From an uncultured Lachnospiraceae bacterium (lineage in GTDB: Bacteria; Bacillota; Clostridia; Lachnospirales; Lachnospiraceae): a stretch of DNA of 16,835 nucleotides. Positions within the stretch are counted from its first letter, which is position 1, and each line of letters begins with the position of its first letter. The stretch lies in NCBI GenBank assembly GCA_934338765.1, contig CAKRHL010000031.1, positions 1 through 16,835 on the forward strand, in the 5' to 3' direction. The notes under the pieces are model-generated. The model searched no databases. It was not told where the DNA came from and saw nothing but the letters and a program-made list of their open reading frames with translations. Shown one piece after another: positions 8,273 through 15,712 of this stretch. A program made the translations under genes and the position numbers.

Positions 8273-9484
8273 TCATCCCCCGTTCGTCTGTCCTATTATC
8301 TCATTTACCGTAACATCCGCTTTACCATCTGCAAAGGTAAGCCGCAGCTTCTGTCCCTGTCCCAGCTGACTGACAGAATCAATATGCTTTCCTTCCTCAT
8401 CCGCCGCATACGTATAACCACTCTGCAGCTTCTGAAGAGGCGACACTCCCTTCATCTCCTCAGCATACAAAGCCAGTCTGTGTTTTGTCTCTGTCAGATG
8501 TTTTTCCATCAGGCGCTGCATGCGCTCCTGACAATCTGCAAGATACAATCTTTTTTGCCGGAGAATATCCTCCGGACTGGCATGCTGCAGCAAAACCATA
8601 TATTTCTGCAGCTCCAGTTTGCGCACCCTCAGGATCTGCTCCATAGCCTGTTTCAGATCATAGCGGCACTCGCTCAGGCCAATCTCCCACTCTCTCCAGG
8701 AATAAACTGCCAGCTCTGCGGCTGCCGACGGCGTTGGTGCTCTGAGATCTGCCGCATAATCAGAGATCGTTGTGTCTGTTTCATGGCCCACTGCAGAAAT
8801 AACCGGTTTGGTACATGCTGCGATCACTCGTGCCAGTGCTTCATCATTAAAGCACCACAGATCCTCCACGGATCCGCCACCACGTCCTATAATGATCGTA
8901 TCCACATCCGTCTTTTCAAAATACCGTATCCCATCGATGATCGTCTGTGCAGCCCCCTCTCCCTGTACCTTTGCCGGATACAGATATAGCTGTACATAGG
9001 GATTGCGTCTGTAGGTCACATTACAGATATCCTGTATCACCGCTCCTGTCTCCGCTGTGACAACACCAATCTTAGATGCATATTTCGGAATCTGTTTTTT
9101 TCTTTGTTCGTCAAAAAGCCCCTCTGATAAGAGGCGCTTTTTTAATTTTTCATATTCTTCATATAATCTGCCCACACCATCACGGGCAACACTCCGGGCA
9201 TAAAGCTGGTATCTGCCGTCTCTCTCAAAAACACTGATCCTGCCTGTTACTATCACACTCTGCCCATCCTCCAGTGTAAAGTCAAGACCCTTACGCTGCG
9301 TAGAAAACATAACACAGGAGATCGCTGCACCGGAATCCTTCAGGGTAAAATAAATATGACCGGAATAATGATACTTGCATCCGGATATCTCTCCTTTTAC
9401 CTGAATCCCGGACAAAGTATAATCCTGCTTAAAAAGATTAGCAATATACCGATTGATCTGAGACACAGTCACTGCTCTGCTCAT
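8273..9484 (-). CDS. xseA: Exodeoxyribonuclease VII large subunit
   Basis: This is the catalytic subunit of exonuclease VII, acting on single-stranded DNA in repair and mismatch processing. It has 403 residues, somewhat shorter than the 456 of E. coli XseA and in the range of Gram-positive versions. An N-terminal OB fold spans about 1-100 (ISGCKYHYSGHIYFTLKD, VTGRISVFERDGRYQLYA). The catalytic domain follows, with IGVVTAETGAVIQDI (139-153), IIIGRGGGSVEDLW (197-210), and VGHETDTTISDYAADLRAPTPS split across 232-253. A long helical segment spans about 265-345. The C-terminal LQSGYTYA repeat region is also present. Translation begins at an ATG with GGAGGAG 5 nt upstream, almost touching the nusB stop. 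Confidence 0.96.
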   Translation of the reverse strand: MSRAVTVSQINRYIANLFKQDYTLSGIQVKGEISGCKYHYSGHIYFTLKDSGAAISCVMFSTQRKGLDFTLEDGQSVIVTGRISVFERDGRYQLYARSVARDGVGRLYEEYEKLKKRLLSEGLFDEQRKKQIPKYASKIGVVTAETGAVIQDICNVTYRRNPYVQLYLYPAKVQGEGAAQTIIDGIRYFEKTDVDTIIIGRGGGSVEDLWCFNDEALARVIAACTKPVISAVGHETDTTISDYAADLRAPTPSAAAELAVYSWREWEIGLSECRYDLKQAMEQILRVRKLELQKYMVLLQHASPEDILRQKRLYLADCQERMQRLMEKHLTETKHRLALYAEEMKGVSPLQKLQSGYTYAADEEGKHIDSVSQLGQGQKLRLTFADGKADVTVNEIIGQTNGG

Positions 9485-9486
9485 AT

Positions 9487-9933
9487 CTACTCCTCCGTGC
9501 AGTCCCTGACAACAGAACCAAGAACTCCGTTTACATAGGCCGGTGATTTGTCCGTTCCGAAACGCTTTGCCAGCTCTACGGCCTCATTGACCGCCACTCC
9601 CGCCGGCACTTCCTCATCATATAATATCTCATAAATCGCAAGACGGAGTGCTGTGATATCCGCCTTTGCCAGACGCTGCAGTGACCATCCGTTGGACTTT
9701 TCCTCAATTTTCCGGTCGATTTCCTCCAAATGACCTGCAACTGCATAAAATTTCTGTTTTAACTCTTCACGAACCTTCTCCAGATTTTCCTCTGTCTCTT
9801 CCTTTGCTGCGTCTGAATGACCGGCAAGATCCTCCAAAAATGCAGAAACCTGATGGTCTAACTCTGCCTCCGGATAAAAATCCAGCACAAACAGCATTTG
9901 AAATAAATGTTCTCTGACCTTTTTTCTCGTCAT
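9487..9933 (-). CDS. nusB: Transcription antitermination factor NusB
   Basis: NusB binds boxA RNA together with NusE (ribosomal protein S10) and supports processive transcription of rRNA operons. The protein has 148 residues, predicted all-helical. The N-terminal [17 protein letters not shown] matches the RR..RE.A.Q.LY family start. The C-terminal half has the strongly conserved core [35 protein letters not shown] and [13 protein letters not shown]. The middle, about residues 30-75, is charged and less conserved. The ATG start has AAAGGTAAGG about 9-15 nt upstream. It lies 23 nt downstream of the asp23-like gene, with 2 nt between its stop and the xseA ATG, so it is part of one operon. Confidence 0.95.
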   Translation of the reverse strand: MTRKKVREHLFQMLFVLDFYPEAELDHQVSAFLEDLAGHSDAAKEETEENLEKVREELKQKFYAVAGHLEEIDRKIEEKSNGWSLQRLAKADITALRLAIYEILYDEEVPAGVAVNEAVELAKRFGTDKSPAYVNGVLGSVVRDCTEE

Positions 9934-9956
9934 GTTCTTGTACCCTTACCTTTAAA

Positions 9957-10337
9957 TTAATTTTCTTCCAGTTTGACACCGGCAATGCGGACATTCACCT
10001 CAGACACAGAAAGCCCTGTCATATTTTCAATCTGCTGGCTGACTCTCTCCTGAACCTGCTCTGATATCTCCGGTATACTGTAACCATAGTTTACAACAAC
10101 CATCATATCCACGCGGACAATGCCTCCCTCCATCAGGATCTTTACTCCTTTGGAAAGATTTTTCATGCCCAATTTACCGATCAGCTCATTGGTGATATTT
10201 CCAGCCATGGAATAGACACCATCTATCTCCGTTGCTGCCAGTGCGGCAATTGCAGCGACTACATCTGATGCGATCTTTACCTCGCCCAGCTCTTTTTTCT
10301 TCGTGATATATTCTTTCGAAGTCTGCTCCTTTGACAC
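9957..10337 (-). CDS. Asp23/Gls24 family (YqhY-like) envelope stress response protein
   Basis: This 126-residue protein has the DUF322/Asp23 fold. GEVKIASDVVAAIAALAATEIDGV near residues 18-41 is the usual opening, followed by MAGNI, a GVKILMEGGIVRVDMMVVVNYG strand pair, the amphipathic helix IPEISEQVQERVSQQIENMTG, and the closing VNVRIAGVKLEE. In B. subtilis the YqhY gene sits beside accBC and nusB and has been tied to acetyl-CoA carboxylase control; in staphylococci Asp23 is a membrane-associated stress protein. Here no acc genes adjoin. The start is GTG, with a strong AAAGGAGGT 8 nt upstream. It is the first gene of the vegetative operon, preceded by a good promoter at 10392-10419. Confidence 0.9.
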   Translation of the reverse strand: MSKEQTSKEYITKKKELGEVKIASDVVAAIAALAATEIDGVYSMAGNITNELIGKLGMKNLSKGVKILMEGGIVRVDMMVVVNYGYSIPEISEQVQERVSQQIENMTGLSVSEVNVRIAGVKLEEN

Positions 10338-10391
10338 GACACACTACCTCCTTTGTTCTTTTATATAAAATTTTGCCAATTATTCTATTTT

Positions 10392-10419
10392 ATTATACCA
10401 AATCTCATCATATTTGCAA
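10392..10419 (-). promoter_or_regulatory. Sigma-A promoter of the asp23-nusB-xseAB-ispA-dxs-tlyA-nadK operon
   Basis: On the minus strand, TTGCAA (10419-10414), 16 nt, then TATAAT (10397-10392). The bases TGG directly before the -10 make an extended -10 (TGGTATAAT). The -10 ends 54 nt before the GTG of the asp23-like gene. It is the best promoter match in the window and separates this operon from spoIIIA. Confidence 0.8.
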
Positions 10420-10443
10420 GCAGACTTCACGATTTCCCTGCGC

Positions 10444-11163
10444 CTACTTCACTGCCACAGGTGTTATCACAATGTTATCCGGAGATATCTTTGTCTTGCG
10501 GGTAACAATATCCGTGATCTGGGCCAGCTGCTGCTGTGACAGCTCTCCCGCATTGACGATCACGTCCACGCTTCCCTTTTCGATACTGACCACGGAATCC
10601 GTAAATCCCTTTGCCTCCAGCATGAGCTCTGCTGCGCTTTCCATCTGTGCATCCTTCGTCAATTGTGCCACCTGGTCGATCGCACTTTTTTTGTCCTTGG
10701 ATGCAATTTTTTCATTATTGATGATACTCATTAATGTTTCCTTATTTTTGGCACGGCTCTGTTCTCTGGAAAGTTTGGCCGAAGAAAAATAATCGGCTCC
10801 CAGAGAATTTGAAACCATCACAGCCTCCCCCGGATTTTCCTCTGAGGCTGACTTTAATTCTCCACTGTCCGCCACTGCATAATCCTCCCCGCTGTCCTCC
10901 GCAGAAATATCAGTAGTAGTCTGTGCAGAGGTCTCATGACTTTCTTTTTTGTTCGTCTTCTTCTCCATTTCCTCTGCTGCCGCTTCATTTTCCACCTGCG
11001 CCTGCTCCTCCGGTGCTGTCGTCTGTTTTCCACTGAGAGACATAACACTTTTCAACCCGTTTTTGTTCATTTCCTCTCCGGTAAAATTCAAATATCCCGC
11101 TACAGCGATCAATACTGCCAGAGCTGTTATGATCCATTGATTTTTTCTCGCAAACTTTTTCAT
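10444..11163 (-). CDS. spoIIIAH: Stage III sporulation protein AH
   Basis: SpoIIIAH is a mother-cell membrane protein with a YscJ/FliF-like domain that meets forespore SpoIIQ in the space between the two forespore membranes. Together they form part of the channel needed for late forespore gene expression. The protein has 239 residues, about 20 more than B. subtilis. A short basic N-terminus precedes one transmembrane segment at about 10-26. An acidic, low-complexity linker follows at about 48-115 (EEQAQVENEAAAEEMEKK and further Glu/Ser/Thr). The conserved C-terminal domain is at about 128-239, containing IIDN-like MSIINNEKIASKDK, ELMLEAKGF and VIVNAGELS. It is the last gene of the operon, 41 nt after spoIIIAG, and no convincing intrinsic terminator follows it. 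Confidence 0.93.
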   Translation of the reverse strand: MKKFARKNQWIITALAVLIAVAGYLNFTGEEMNKNGLKSVMSLSGKQTTAPEEQAQVENEAAAEEMEKKTNKKESHETSAQTTTDISAEDSGEDYAVADSGELKSASEENPGEAVMVSNSLGADYFSSAKLSREQSRAKNKETLMSIINNEKIASKDKKSAIDQVAQLTKDAQMESAAELMLEAKGFTDSVVSIEKGSVDVIVNAGELSQQQLAQITDIVTRKTKISPDNIVITPVAVK

Positions 11164-11204
11164 ATTTTCTTAATTTCCTTTCCTTATTTTTCTGAACCTC
11201 TATG

Positions 11205-11852
11205 CTACTGAGGACTACCCATCTTCATTACTTTTATCTTATGTGCCTCTATAGGAAATAATGCCTCAACGGCCGCAATTATTTCGGAATCCACCACTCC
11301 CGTCCCTGCCCCCTGAGCCACCACAAGCACTCCCTCTACCTGTGGCGGACGGATCTGTACGATATATGGCTCTTTTCCATCCTCTCCCACAAGCACCGGT
11401 TCCCTCCGGGAGCTGCCGGAACTCTGCGACCTCGTCCCTCCTGTACTATCTGTTTCACTGGTGCTGTCACTGGATGAATCCTCCTGCTGCAATGCTTTTT
11501 TCTCTTCGGAAGAAGCAATGGTCACCATCACATCCACCTTTCCGATCCCCTCTACCCGGGACAGCAGCTTTTCCAACTGTTTTTCCTGTTTTCCGGCATA
11601 TTCTTCCATTGCTGCAGCTGCCGTGTCCCGGACATCCGTCTGAACCGCATCCTTATCCGTACTCTTTTGGGTACTGTCCTTCTTTACGGACAACCCTGCC
11701 GAGGGCATGGATAATATCAAAAGAAAAACACCGCTCAGAATAATGATCATGAGTTTAGACAATCCGATCTCCGAAAACCTGAGTGGCTCTTTTCCCTTTT
11801 CTTTTTCCTGCCTGTGAATTGCTGTTATTAATTTTTTCCACATTTTCTCCAT
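11205..11852 (-). CDS. spoIIIAG: Stage III sporulation protein AG
   Basis: In B. subtilis SpoIIIAG forms a large ring in the intermembrane space of the SpoIIIA-SpoIIQ complex. This protein has 215 residues (B. subtilis 229). The N-terminus is basic and cytosolic, with one transmembrane segment at about 32-48 (MIIILSGVFLLILSMP). The ring-building region runs from about 84, with LEKLLSRVEGIGKVDVMVTI at 93-112. A Ser/Thr-rich insertion at about 125-149 is followed by EPYIVQIRPPQVEGVLVVA from 161 and a closing VEALFPIEAHKIKVMKM. The first 25 nt overlap the end of spoIIIAF, and its ribosome binding site (GAAGGTGAT, 11856-11864) lies inside that gene. The ATG at 11852 is therefore supported by position and spacing. 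Confidence 0.93.
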   Translation of the reverse strand: MEKMWKKLITAIHRQEKEKGKEPLRFSEIGLSKLMIIILSGVFLLILSMPSAGLSVKKDSTQKSTDKDAVQTDVRDTAAAAMEEYAGKQEKQLEKLLSRVEGIGKVDVMVTIASSEEKKALQQEDSSSDSTSETDSTGGTRSQSSGSSRREPVLVGEDGKEPYIVQIRPPQVEGVLVVAQGAGTGVVDSEIIAAVEALFPIEAHKIKVMKMGSPQ

Positions 11853-12445
11853 ACTATCACCTTCTTTTTGGAAAGCTCATATTTTTTACATATCTGAACC
11901 TGCAATTTTGCCGTATCCGCATCCTTTCGTACGTTTTCCTCCGTTCCACCGGGATCCGTCCCCGGAGCGATCCTGATATCCTGCACCCTGATGGTACTGT
12001 TGTCCCCGGACACGGCAGCCGGGACACTGTCTTCCTCCAGTACCATCGTAACCTTTTTTAACTGCAGATTTCCTTCCTGATCCTTTTTGAGTTTTACCTC
12101 TACCTGCCGTGCCTCTTCTCCCTCCTTCTCTGCCATGATACCCACCTGCTTTTCCAGCTCCTCTTTACACTGTTTCAGCATGATCTTTTCAAAACTGCCC
12201 TCCGCCAGCTTCGTTTCTATATTTAATTGATCCATATCTCCCTGAAACAATCTTTCCTGAAGAAATCGTCCCACCTTATCTGTGTCCGATATCTGGGACA
12301 GTACAGGGCTGACACATAAAACGATCAATATGATCCCTCCCACAAAACGGAAAATCTCCCGGAAACTTTCACTGGATACCAGGCCCTCCAAAACATTGAT
12401 CATAACAACATATACCAGAATATTCTGAATCATCTGATCAACCAT
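11828..12445 (-). CDS. spoIIIAF: Stage III sporulation protein AF
   Basis: SpoIIIAF is a membrane protein of the SpoIIIA complex whose soluble C-terminal domain resembles ring-building motifs. The chosen start gives 205 residues, matching the usual ~206. Two transmembrane segments lie at about 8-23 (ILVYVVMINVLEGLV) and 34-51 (FVGGIILIVLCVSPVL), followed by a soluble domain rich in Lys and Glu, including EKIMLKQCKEELEKQVGIM. The frame opens further upstream at a GTG (12472) inside spoIIIAE. The ribosome binding site TTAGGAGG instead points to the paired ATGs at 12448 and 12445, of which 12445 has the better 6-nt spacing. The gene begins 10 nt after the spoIIIAE stop and overlaps spoIIIAG by 25 nt. 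Confidence 0.9.
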   Translation of the reverse strand: MVDQMIQNILVYVVMINVLEGLVSSESFREIFRFVGGIILIVLCVSPVLSQISDTDKVGRFLQERLFQGDMDQLNIETKLAEGSFEKIMLKQCKEELEKQVGIMAEKEGEEARQVEVKLKKDQEGNLQLKKVTMVLEEDSVPAAVSGDNSTIRVQDIRIAPGTDPGGTEENVRKDADTAKLQVQICKKYELSKKKVIVWRKCGKN

Positions 12446-12455
12446 CATTCTCCTC

Positions 12456-13532
12456 CTAAGTGGTAAAAGCACTGATCACTGCGATGGAAGAAATAAACAG
12501 CAGCGCACCGGCTCCTACCGTATATATATACAAGTCAACAGCCTTAACTGCCCCACTCAGCCCCCGGATCAGCCGTCCATCGGATACCGGCTGCAATACT
12601 GCGGCTGATATCTGCAAAAGAACACGGCTGGCGATCATCTGCAGCAGCGGAACCGCACACAGGAAAAATACGGCGATCACACCCGCCACCCCCACGGCAT
12701 TTTTCACAAGCTTACCGGCACAAAGCACCGTCTGAAGTACGGAGCTGATGGAGCCCCCCACTCCCGGTATCGCACTTCCCATCCGGACAACCGCCATATT
12801 TTTCACCTCAGAGCTCACCGGTATGATCAGCCCCTGTATCACATTCATTCCCATGAGCAGCCCAAACACTGCCTTCACCCCAAACCGGACACCATCCCGG
12901 ATCAATTCCGCCATCTTGGAAAACATGTCCTGCTCAGAAAGCTGGTTTACCACCTGTAAAAAAAAATATAAATGAACTGCCGGCAGTGCAATTCCGGTCA
13001 GGAGACCATTGACGATCACGATCATGGCCAGTGCCGATTCATAATACGCTCCTGCCGCTACTCCTCCCTGGGTAAAAGAAAGGCTGATAAAAAATGCCGG
13101 GATCATCACCTTAACAAAAGAAACCAGATTTTCGAGAGTACTTCCCGCCAGCTGTGCGATCTGTATAAAAGAGGAAGATAACGTGACAAAAAATAAAATA
13201 TAAACAATATAAAATGCTGTTTTTGCAACCTCTCTCCCCTGAAGAAGCTTCGAAAAATTAGAAAATACAGCACCAGCCAGTGCAATGGCCAAAATAGATA
13301 CAAACATCCTGCGGTCCTGCGCAAAGGAAGAAAACAGCAGTGACCGCAGATCATCAAGCAAACCACTGATAGTTTCTGTTCTGCCATCCTGTATCAGTCC
13401 TTTTACCGTATCTGTAAATGAAAAGCTGTGATCTCCCATGATCTGATCCATCATCTGCTGCAGCTGGTCACAGGACAACTCGTCCATGAAACTGTCATAA
13501 ATACCCGTATCCGTATTCCCATATGATTCCAT
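12456..13532 (-). CDS. spoIIIAE: Stage III sporulation protein AE
   Basis: SpoIIIAE is the largest polytopic membrane protein of the SpoIIIA channel. The protein has 358 residues from the chosen start (B. subtilis about 399). A hydrophilic N-terminal region of about 75 residues is followed by around seven hydrophobic segments beginning near 77 (FVSILAIALAGAVFSNF). These include FYIVYILFFVTLSSSFI, VMIPAFFISLSF, a long one ending LPAVHLYFFLQVV, AVFGLLMGMNVIQGLIIPV, AGVIAVFFLCAVPLLQMIA and LYIYTVGAGALLFISSIAVI. The conserved MGSAIPGVGGSISSVLQTVL stretch is present. An ATG at 13553 overlaps the spoIIIAD stop, but the ribosome binding site AAAGGAGG lies inside those 7 codons, 7 nt before the ATG at 13532, so the latter is preferred. 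Neither start gives a signal peptide, unlike B. subtilis. Confidence 0.92.
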   Translation of the reverse strand: MESYGNTDTGIYDSFMDELSCDQLQQMMDQIMGDHSFSFTDTVKGLIQDGRTETISGLLDDLRSLLFSSFAQDRRMFVSILAIALAGAVFSNFSKLLQGREVAKTAFYIVYILFFVTLSSSFIQIAQLAGSTLENLVSFVKVMIPAFFISLSFTQGGVAAGAYYESALAMIVIVNGLLTGIALPAVHLYFFLQVVNQLSEQDMFSKMAELIRDGVRFGVKAVFGLLMGMNVIQGLIIPVSSEVKNMAVVRMGSAIPGVGGSISSVLQTVLCAGKLVKNAVGVAGVIAVFFLCAVPLLQMIASRVLLQISAAVLQPVSDGRLIRGLSGAVKAVDLYIYTVGAGALLFISSIAVISAFTT

Positions 13533-13549
13533 TAAGCTTCCTCCTTTCC

Positions 13550-13942
13550 TCATCCCAGACCATTTGGCACAAATTGTAGCAGCACATCAAACAACGATGC
13601 CAGAACCGGCAGACTGACTGCTAACAGCATTAATTTTCCAAAAAATTCTATCTGCCCGGCCACGGCTCCATAACCCGCATCGCGGCATAAATTGGCTCCA
13701 AGCTCTGCCATATATGTTACAGCGATCATCTTAAACAAAACTTTGATATAAATACTTCCGCTGCCCAGATAGCTCTGTAGAGTCTTGAGATAATCCAACA
13801 GATCCCGCACCCTCCAGATCGCCAGAGAGCTGATCAGCAGACAGGCTGTCAGAATGATAAGCATCTCAAACTCTGACTTGTCCTTTTTTAAAGGGATCGC
13901 CAGCAGAACGGACATCACACCGATCATTACAACCTTTTCCAT
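13550..13942 (-). CDS. spoIIIAD: Stage III sporulation protein AD
   Basis: SpoIIIAD is a small polytopic membrane protein of the SpoIIIA complex. From the ATG at 13942 it has 130 residues (B. subtilis 133). It begins MEKVVMIGVMSVLLAIPLKK, and hydrophobic segments follow at about 4-17, 27-42, 65-83 and 101-125. The conserved middle includes KVLFKMIAVTYMAELGANLCRDAGYGAVAGQIEFFGK, seen here at about 67-103. The same frame stays open upstream to 14173, but that part is an off-frame reading of spoIIIAC. A strong ribosome binding site (AAGGGAG) directly before 13942 and the family length fix the start. It is 26 nt after spoIIIAC. Its stop overlaps an ATG of the spoIIIAE frame, though the better spoIIIAE start lies 11 nt beyond. 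Confidence 0.93.
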   Translation of the reverse strand: MEKVVMIGVMSVLLAIPLKKDKSEFEMLIILTACLLISSLAIWRVRDLLDYLKTLQSYLGSGSIYIKVLFKMIAVTYMAELGANLCRDAGYGAVAGQIEFFGKLMLLAVSLPVLASLFDVLLQFVPNGLG

Positions 13943-13968
13943 ATCTCCCTTCCTTCCTGCACATTGCG

Positions 13969-14163
13969 CTACAGGGAAAACAACTCCTGTATGGACCGAA
14001 ACAGCTCTAATATGTATGGGATCACCCACAAAAGAACCAGTATCAGACCGGATAAGCTGACCAAAAAAGCCTGCTCCTCTCTTCCAGCATGCTTTAATAT
14101 CTGTCCCATCACAGAAACAAGAATCCCCACCGCTGCTATCCGAAAAATCAAGTTTATGCTCAT
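13969..14163 (-). CDS. spoIIIAC: Stage III sporulation protein AC
   Basis: SpoIIIAC is a very short membrane protein of the SpoIIIA channel. It has 64 residues, close to the usual 65-68. There are two hydrophobic segments, about 4-24 (NLIFRIAAVGILVSVMGQIL) and 33-52 (FLVSLSGLILVLLWVIPYIL), separated by a short charged loop KHAGREEQ that is typical of the family. The ATG has AAAGGTGG 6 nt upstream. It lies 14 nt after spoIIIAB and 26 nt before spoIIIAD. It is easily missed because the adjoining spoIIIAD frame runs open through the whole gene. Confidence 0.93.
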   Translation of the reverse strand: MSINLIFRIAAVGILVSVMGQILKHAGREEQAFLVSLSGLILVLLWVIPYILELFRSIQELFSL

Positions 14164-14177
14164 GTCGTTCCACCTTT

Positions 14178-14711
14178 CTATATCAGTAATATCACCAGAA
14201 AGATTCCCGCAGTAACACCTGTCAGCCGATAAACCTTCGCCTGCGCTTTATATTCTGCTTCCGCCCCGAAAAGCTGTGTCTGCAGACGTTTCTGCAGCAC
14301 CCGCAGAGTCTGCAGCTGTGACCTCCGGTCCAGAGTACCCAGATGCTTTCCCAGCTCGCGCCACAATGCGATATCCGTCTTGTCCAGCTTTTCGGCAAAT
14401 TCGCTGTTCTCCACTTCTCTGTCCCACAATTCGTACAGTGTATCATCCTCCACCTGACAGGCTCCTTTATACATTCTTTCAAAAAAGCTCTTTAATAAGA
14501 CGGTTTTTCCGGACAGCCCCTGAAGTATTTCCACGATATCTGCTCCTGCATATTCGATCTCCCCGTATAAGATAATGAAAACCTGTTCCATTTCCCGCAG
14601 TATCTCAATCCTTTTGTGCCGCCCCGCCGCCAGCCATATCCCACACCCGCAGCTTCCTGCAAAGGCAAGGATACCTCCTGCTGTCTTTAACATGATCTGC
14701 AGTAAATTCAT
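14178..14711 (-). CDS. spoIIIAB: Stage III sporulation protein AB
   Basis: SpoIIIAB is a membrane protein of the SpoIIIA complex, related in fold to type II secretion platform proteins. It has 177 residues (B. subtilis 171). One hydrophobic segment is at about 5-27 (QIMLKTAGGILAFAGSCGCGIWLAAG) and another at the C-terminus (VTAGIFLVILLI); between them is a helical cytosolic domain. The conserved segment RIEILREMEQVFIILYGEIEYA is at about 34-55. The GLSGKT region, the DIALWRELGKHLGTLDRRSQLQTL stretch and the terminal YKAQAKVYRLTG also fit the family. The ATG overlaps the spoIIIAA stop by 4 nt and has GGGAGGAAGG immediately upstream. A family ATPase, SpoIIIAA, is its predicted partner. Confidence 0.93.
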   Translation of the reverse strand: MNLLQIMLKTAGGILAFAGSCGCGIWLAAGRHKRIEILREMEQVFIILYGEIEYAGADIVEILQGLSGKTVLLKSFFERMYKGACQVEDDTLYELWDREVENSEFAEKLDKTDIALWRELGKHLGTLDRRSQLQTLRVLQKRLQTQLFGAEAEYKAQAKVYRLTGVTAGIFLVILLI

Positions 14712-15685
14712 CCTTCCTCCCTTCTCTCCTCCGTCACGGACGGATATGCCAGATATGTCCCTCTCTCATCAAAGATTGCCTCAACCTTCCCCAGCTCCCT
14801 TGCAGAAAGCAGCACATACCTCTGAAATACCTTCTCCCTGACAAGCGCTCCCAGGATTGGTTTTTTCCGGATCTCCTCCATACTGCTCCCATGCACCGTT
14901 GCCAGTATCCGCACTCCGCAATTCATAACATACTCCAGTGCCTCTACGTCCTCCCTGAAACCAATTTCATCCACTGCGATCACTTTGGGCGACATGGAAC
15001 GCACCAGCATCATCATTCCCTCCTTTTTGGGACAGCAGTCCAGAATGTCCGTCCGAAATCCCAGGTCATTCTGTGGCTTTCCCTGATAACATGCCCCCAG
15101 CTCCGAACGTTCATCCACAACTCCCACATTAATACCTCTGCGCCCCCTTTCCCCATTGGATAACTGCCGGATCAGATCCCGCAGGAGGGTTGTCTTACCA
15201 CATCTTGGAGGTGATATGATCAATGTGTGAAAAATACTGTCACCATCGATCAGATAGGGAAGTATTTTGTCCCCGCATCCGATCACCTGATGTGCCAGAC
15301 GGATATTGATAAATGATATGTAACGCAAATTTTTTACCTGATCCTTTTCTAATACTATTTTCCCTGCCACCCCCACCCGGTGTCCTCCCTGAATCGTAAT
15401 AAATCCCTGTTTCAGCTCCTCCTCAAAGGCATACATGGAATAATTGCTGATGCGTTCCATGGTTTCCCTGACATCCTGCCGGGATATTATCATGGGATCT
15501 TCCAGCCCGTCGCTCAACATTCCATTGCGTGACACACAATACTCCTGTCCCCGGTATACGATCATAAACGGTGCCTCCGCCCGGAGACGGATCTCCTGCA
15601 GCAGCTCAAAGTTAATATCCAGTTTTTCCAGATATTTCCGCGGTTCTCTGGCCAGTACCCTGAGAACCTCATTTTTCTGTCCCAT
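14708..15685 (-). CDS. spoIIIAA: Stage III sporulation protein AA (secretion-type ATPase)
   Basis: SpoIIIAA is the cytosolic ATPase of the SpoIIIA apparatus, resembling type II/IV secretion ATPases. It has 325 residues (B. subtilis about 307). The N-terminal domain is at about 1-130 (LQEIRLRAEAPFMIVYRG, AFEEELKQGFITIQGGHRVGVAG). The Walker A motif is at 158-166 (SPPRCGKTT, with Lys164); the usual first Gly is Ser, which I believe is common in clostridial copies. GVVDERSELGACY is at 188-200, the Walker B segment VIAVDEIG at 235-242 (Asp239, Glu240), and a TVHG sensor-like motif at 263-266. The start is ATG with GGGGGTGA 5 nt upstream. It is the first gene of the operon, behind a sigma-E-like promoter. 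Confidence 0.95.
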   Translation of the reverse strand: MGQKNEVLRVLAREPRKYLEKLDINFELLQEIRLRAEAPFMIVYRGQEYCVSRNGMLSDGLEDPMIISRQDVRETMERISNYSMYAFEEELKQGFITIQGGHRVGVAGKIVLEKDQVKNLRYISFINIRLAHQVIGCGDKILPYLIDGDSIFHTLIISPPRCGKTTLLRDLIRQLSNGERGRRGINVGVVDERSELGACYQGKPQNDLGFRTDILDCCPKKEGMMMLVRSMSPKVIAVDEIGFREDVEALEYVMNCGVRILATVHGSSMEEIRKKPILGALVREKVFQRYVLLSARELGKVEAIFDERGTYLAYPSVTEERREEG

Positions 15686-15712
15686 CGCTTCACCCCCTGC
15701 TCTCTTTCAATA

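Noticed and set aside
13550..14173. A continuous 207-codon reading frame on the minus strand
   Set aside because: Only the last 130 codons (from 13942) read as SpoIIIAD. The first part is the wrong frame of spoIIIAC, whose own 64-codon frame has a good ribosome binding site and two membrane segments. It is not a fusion.
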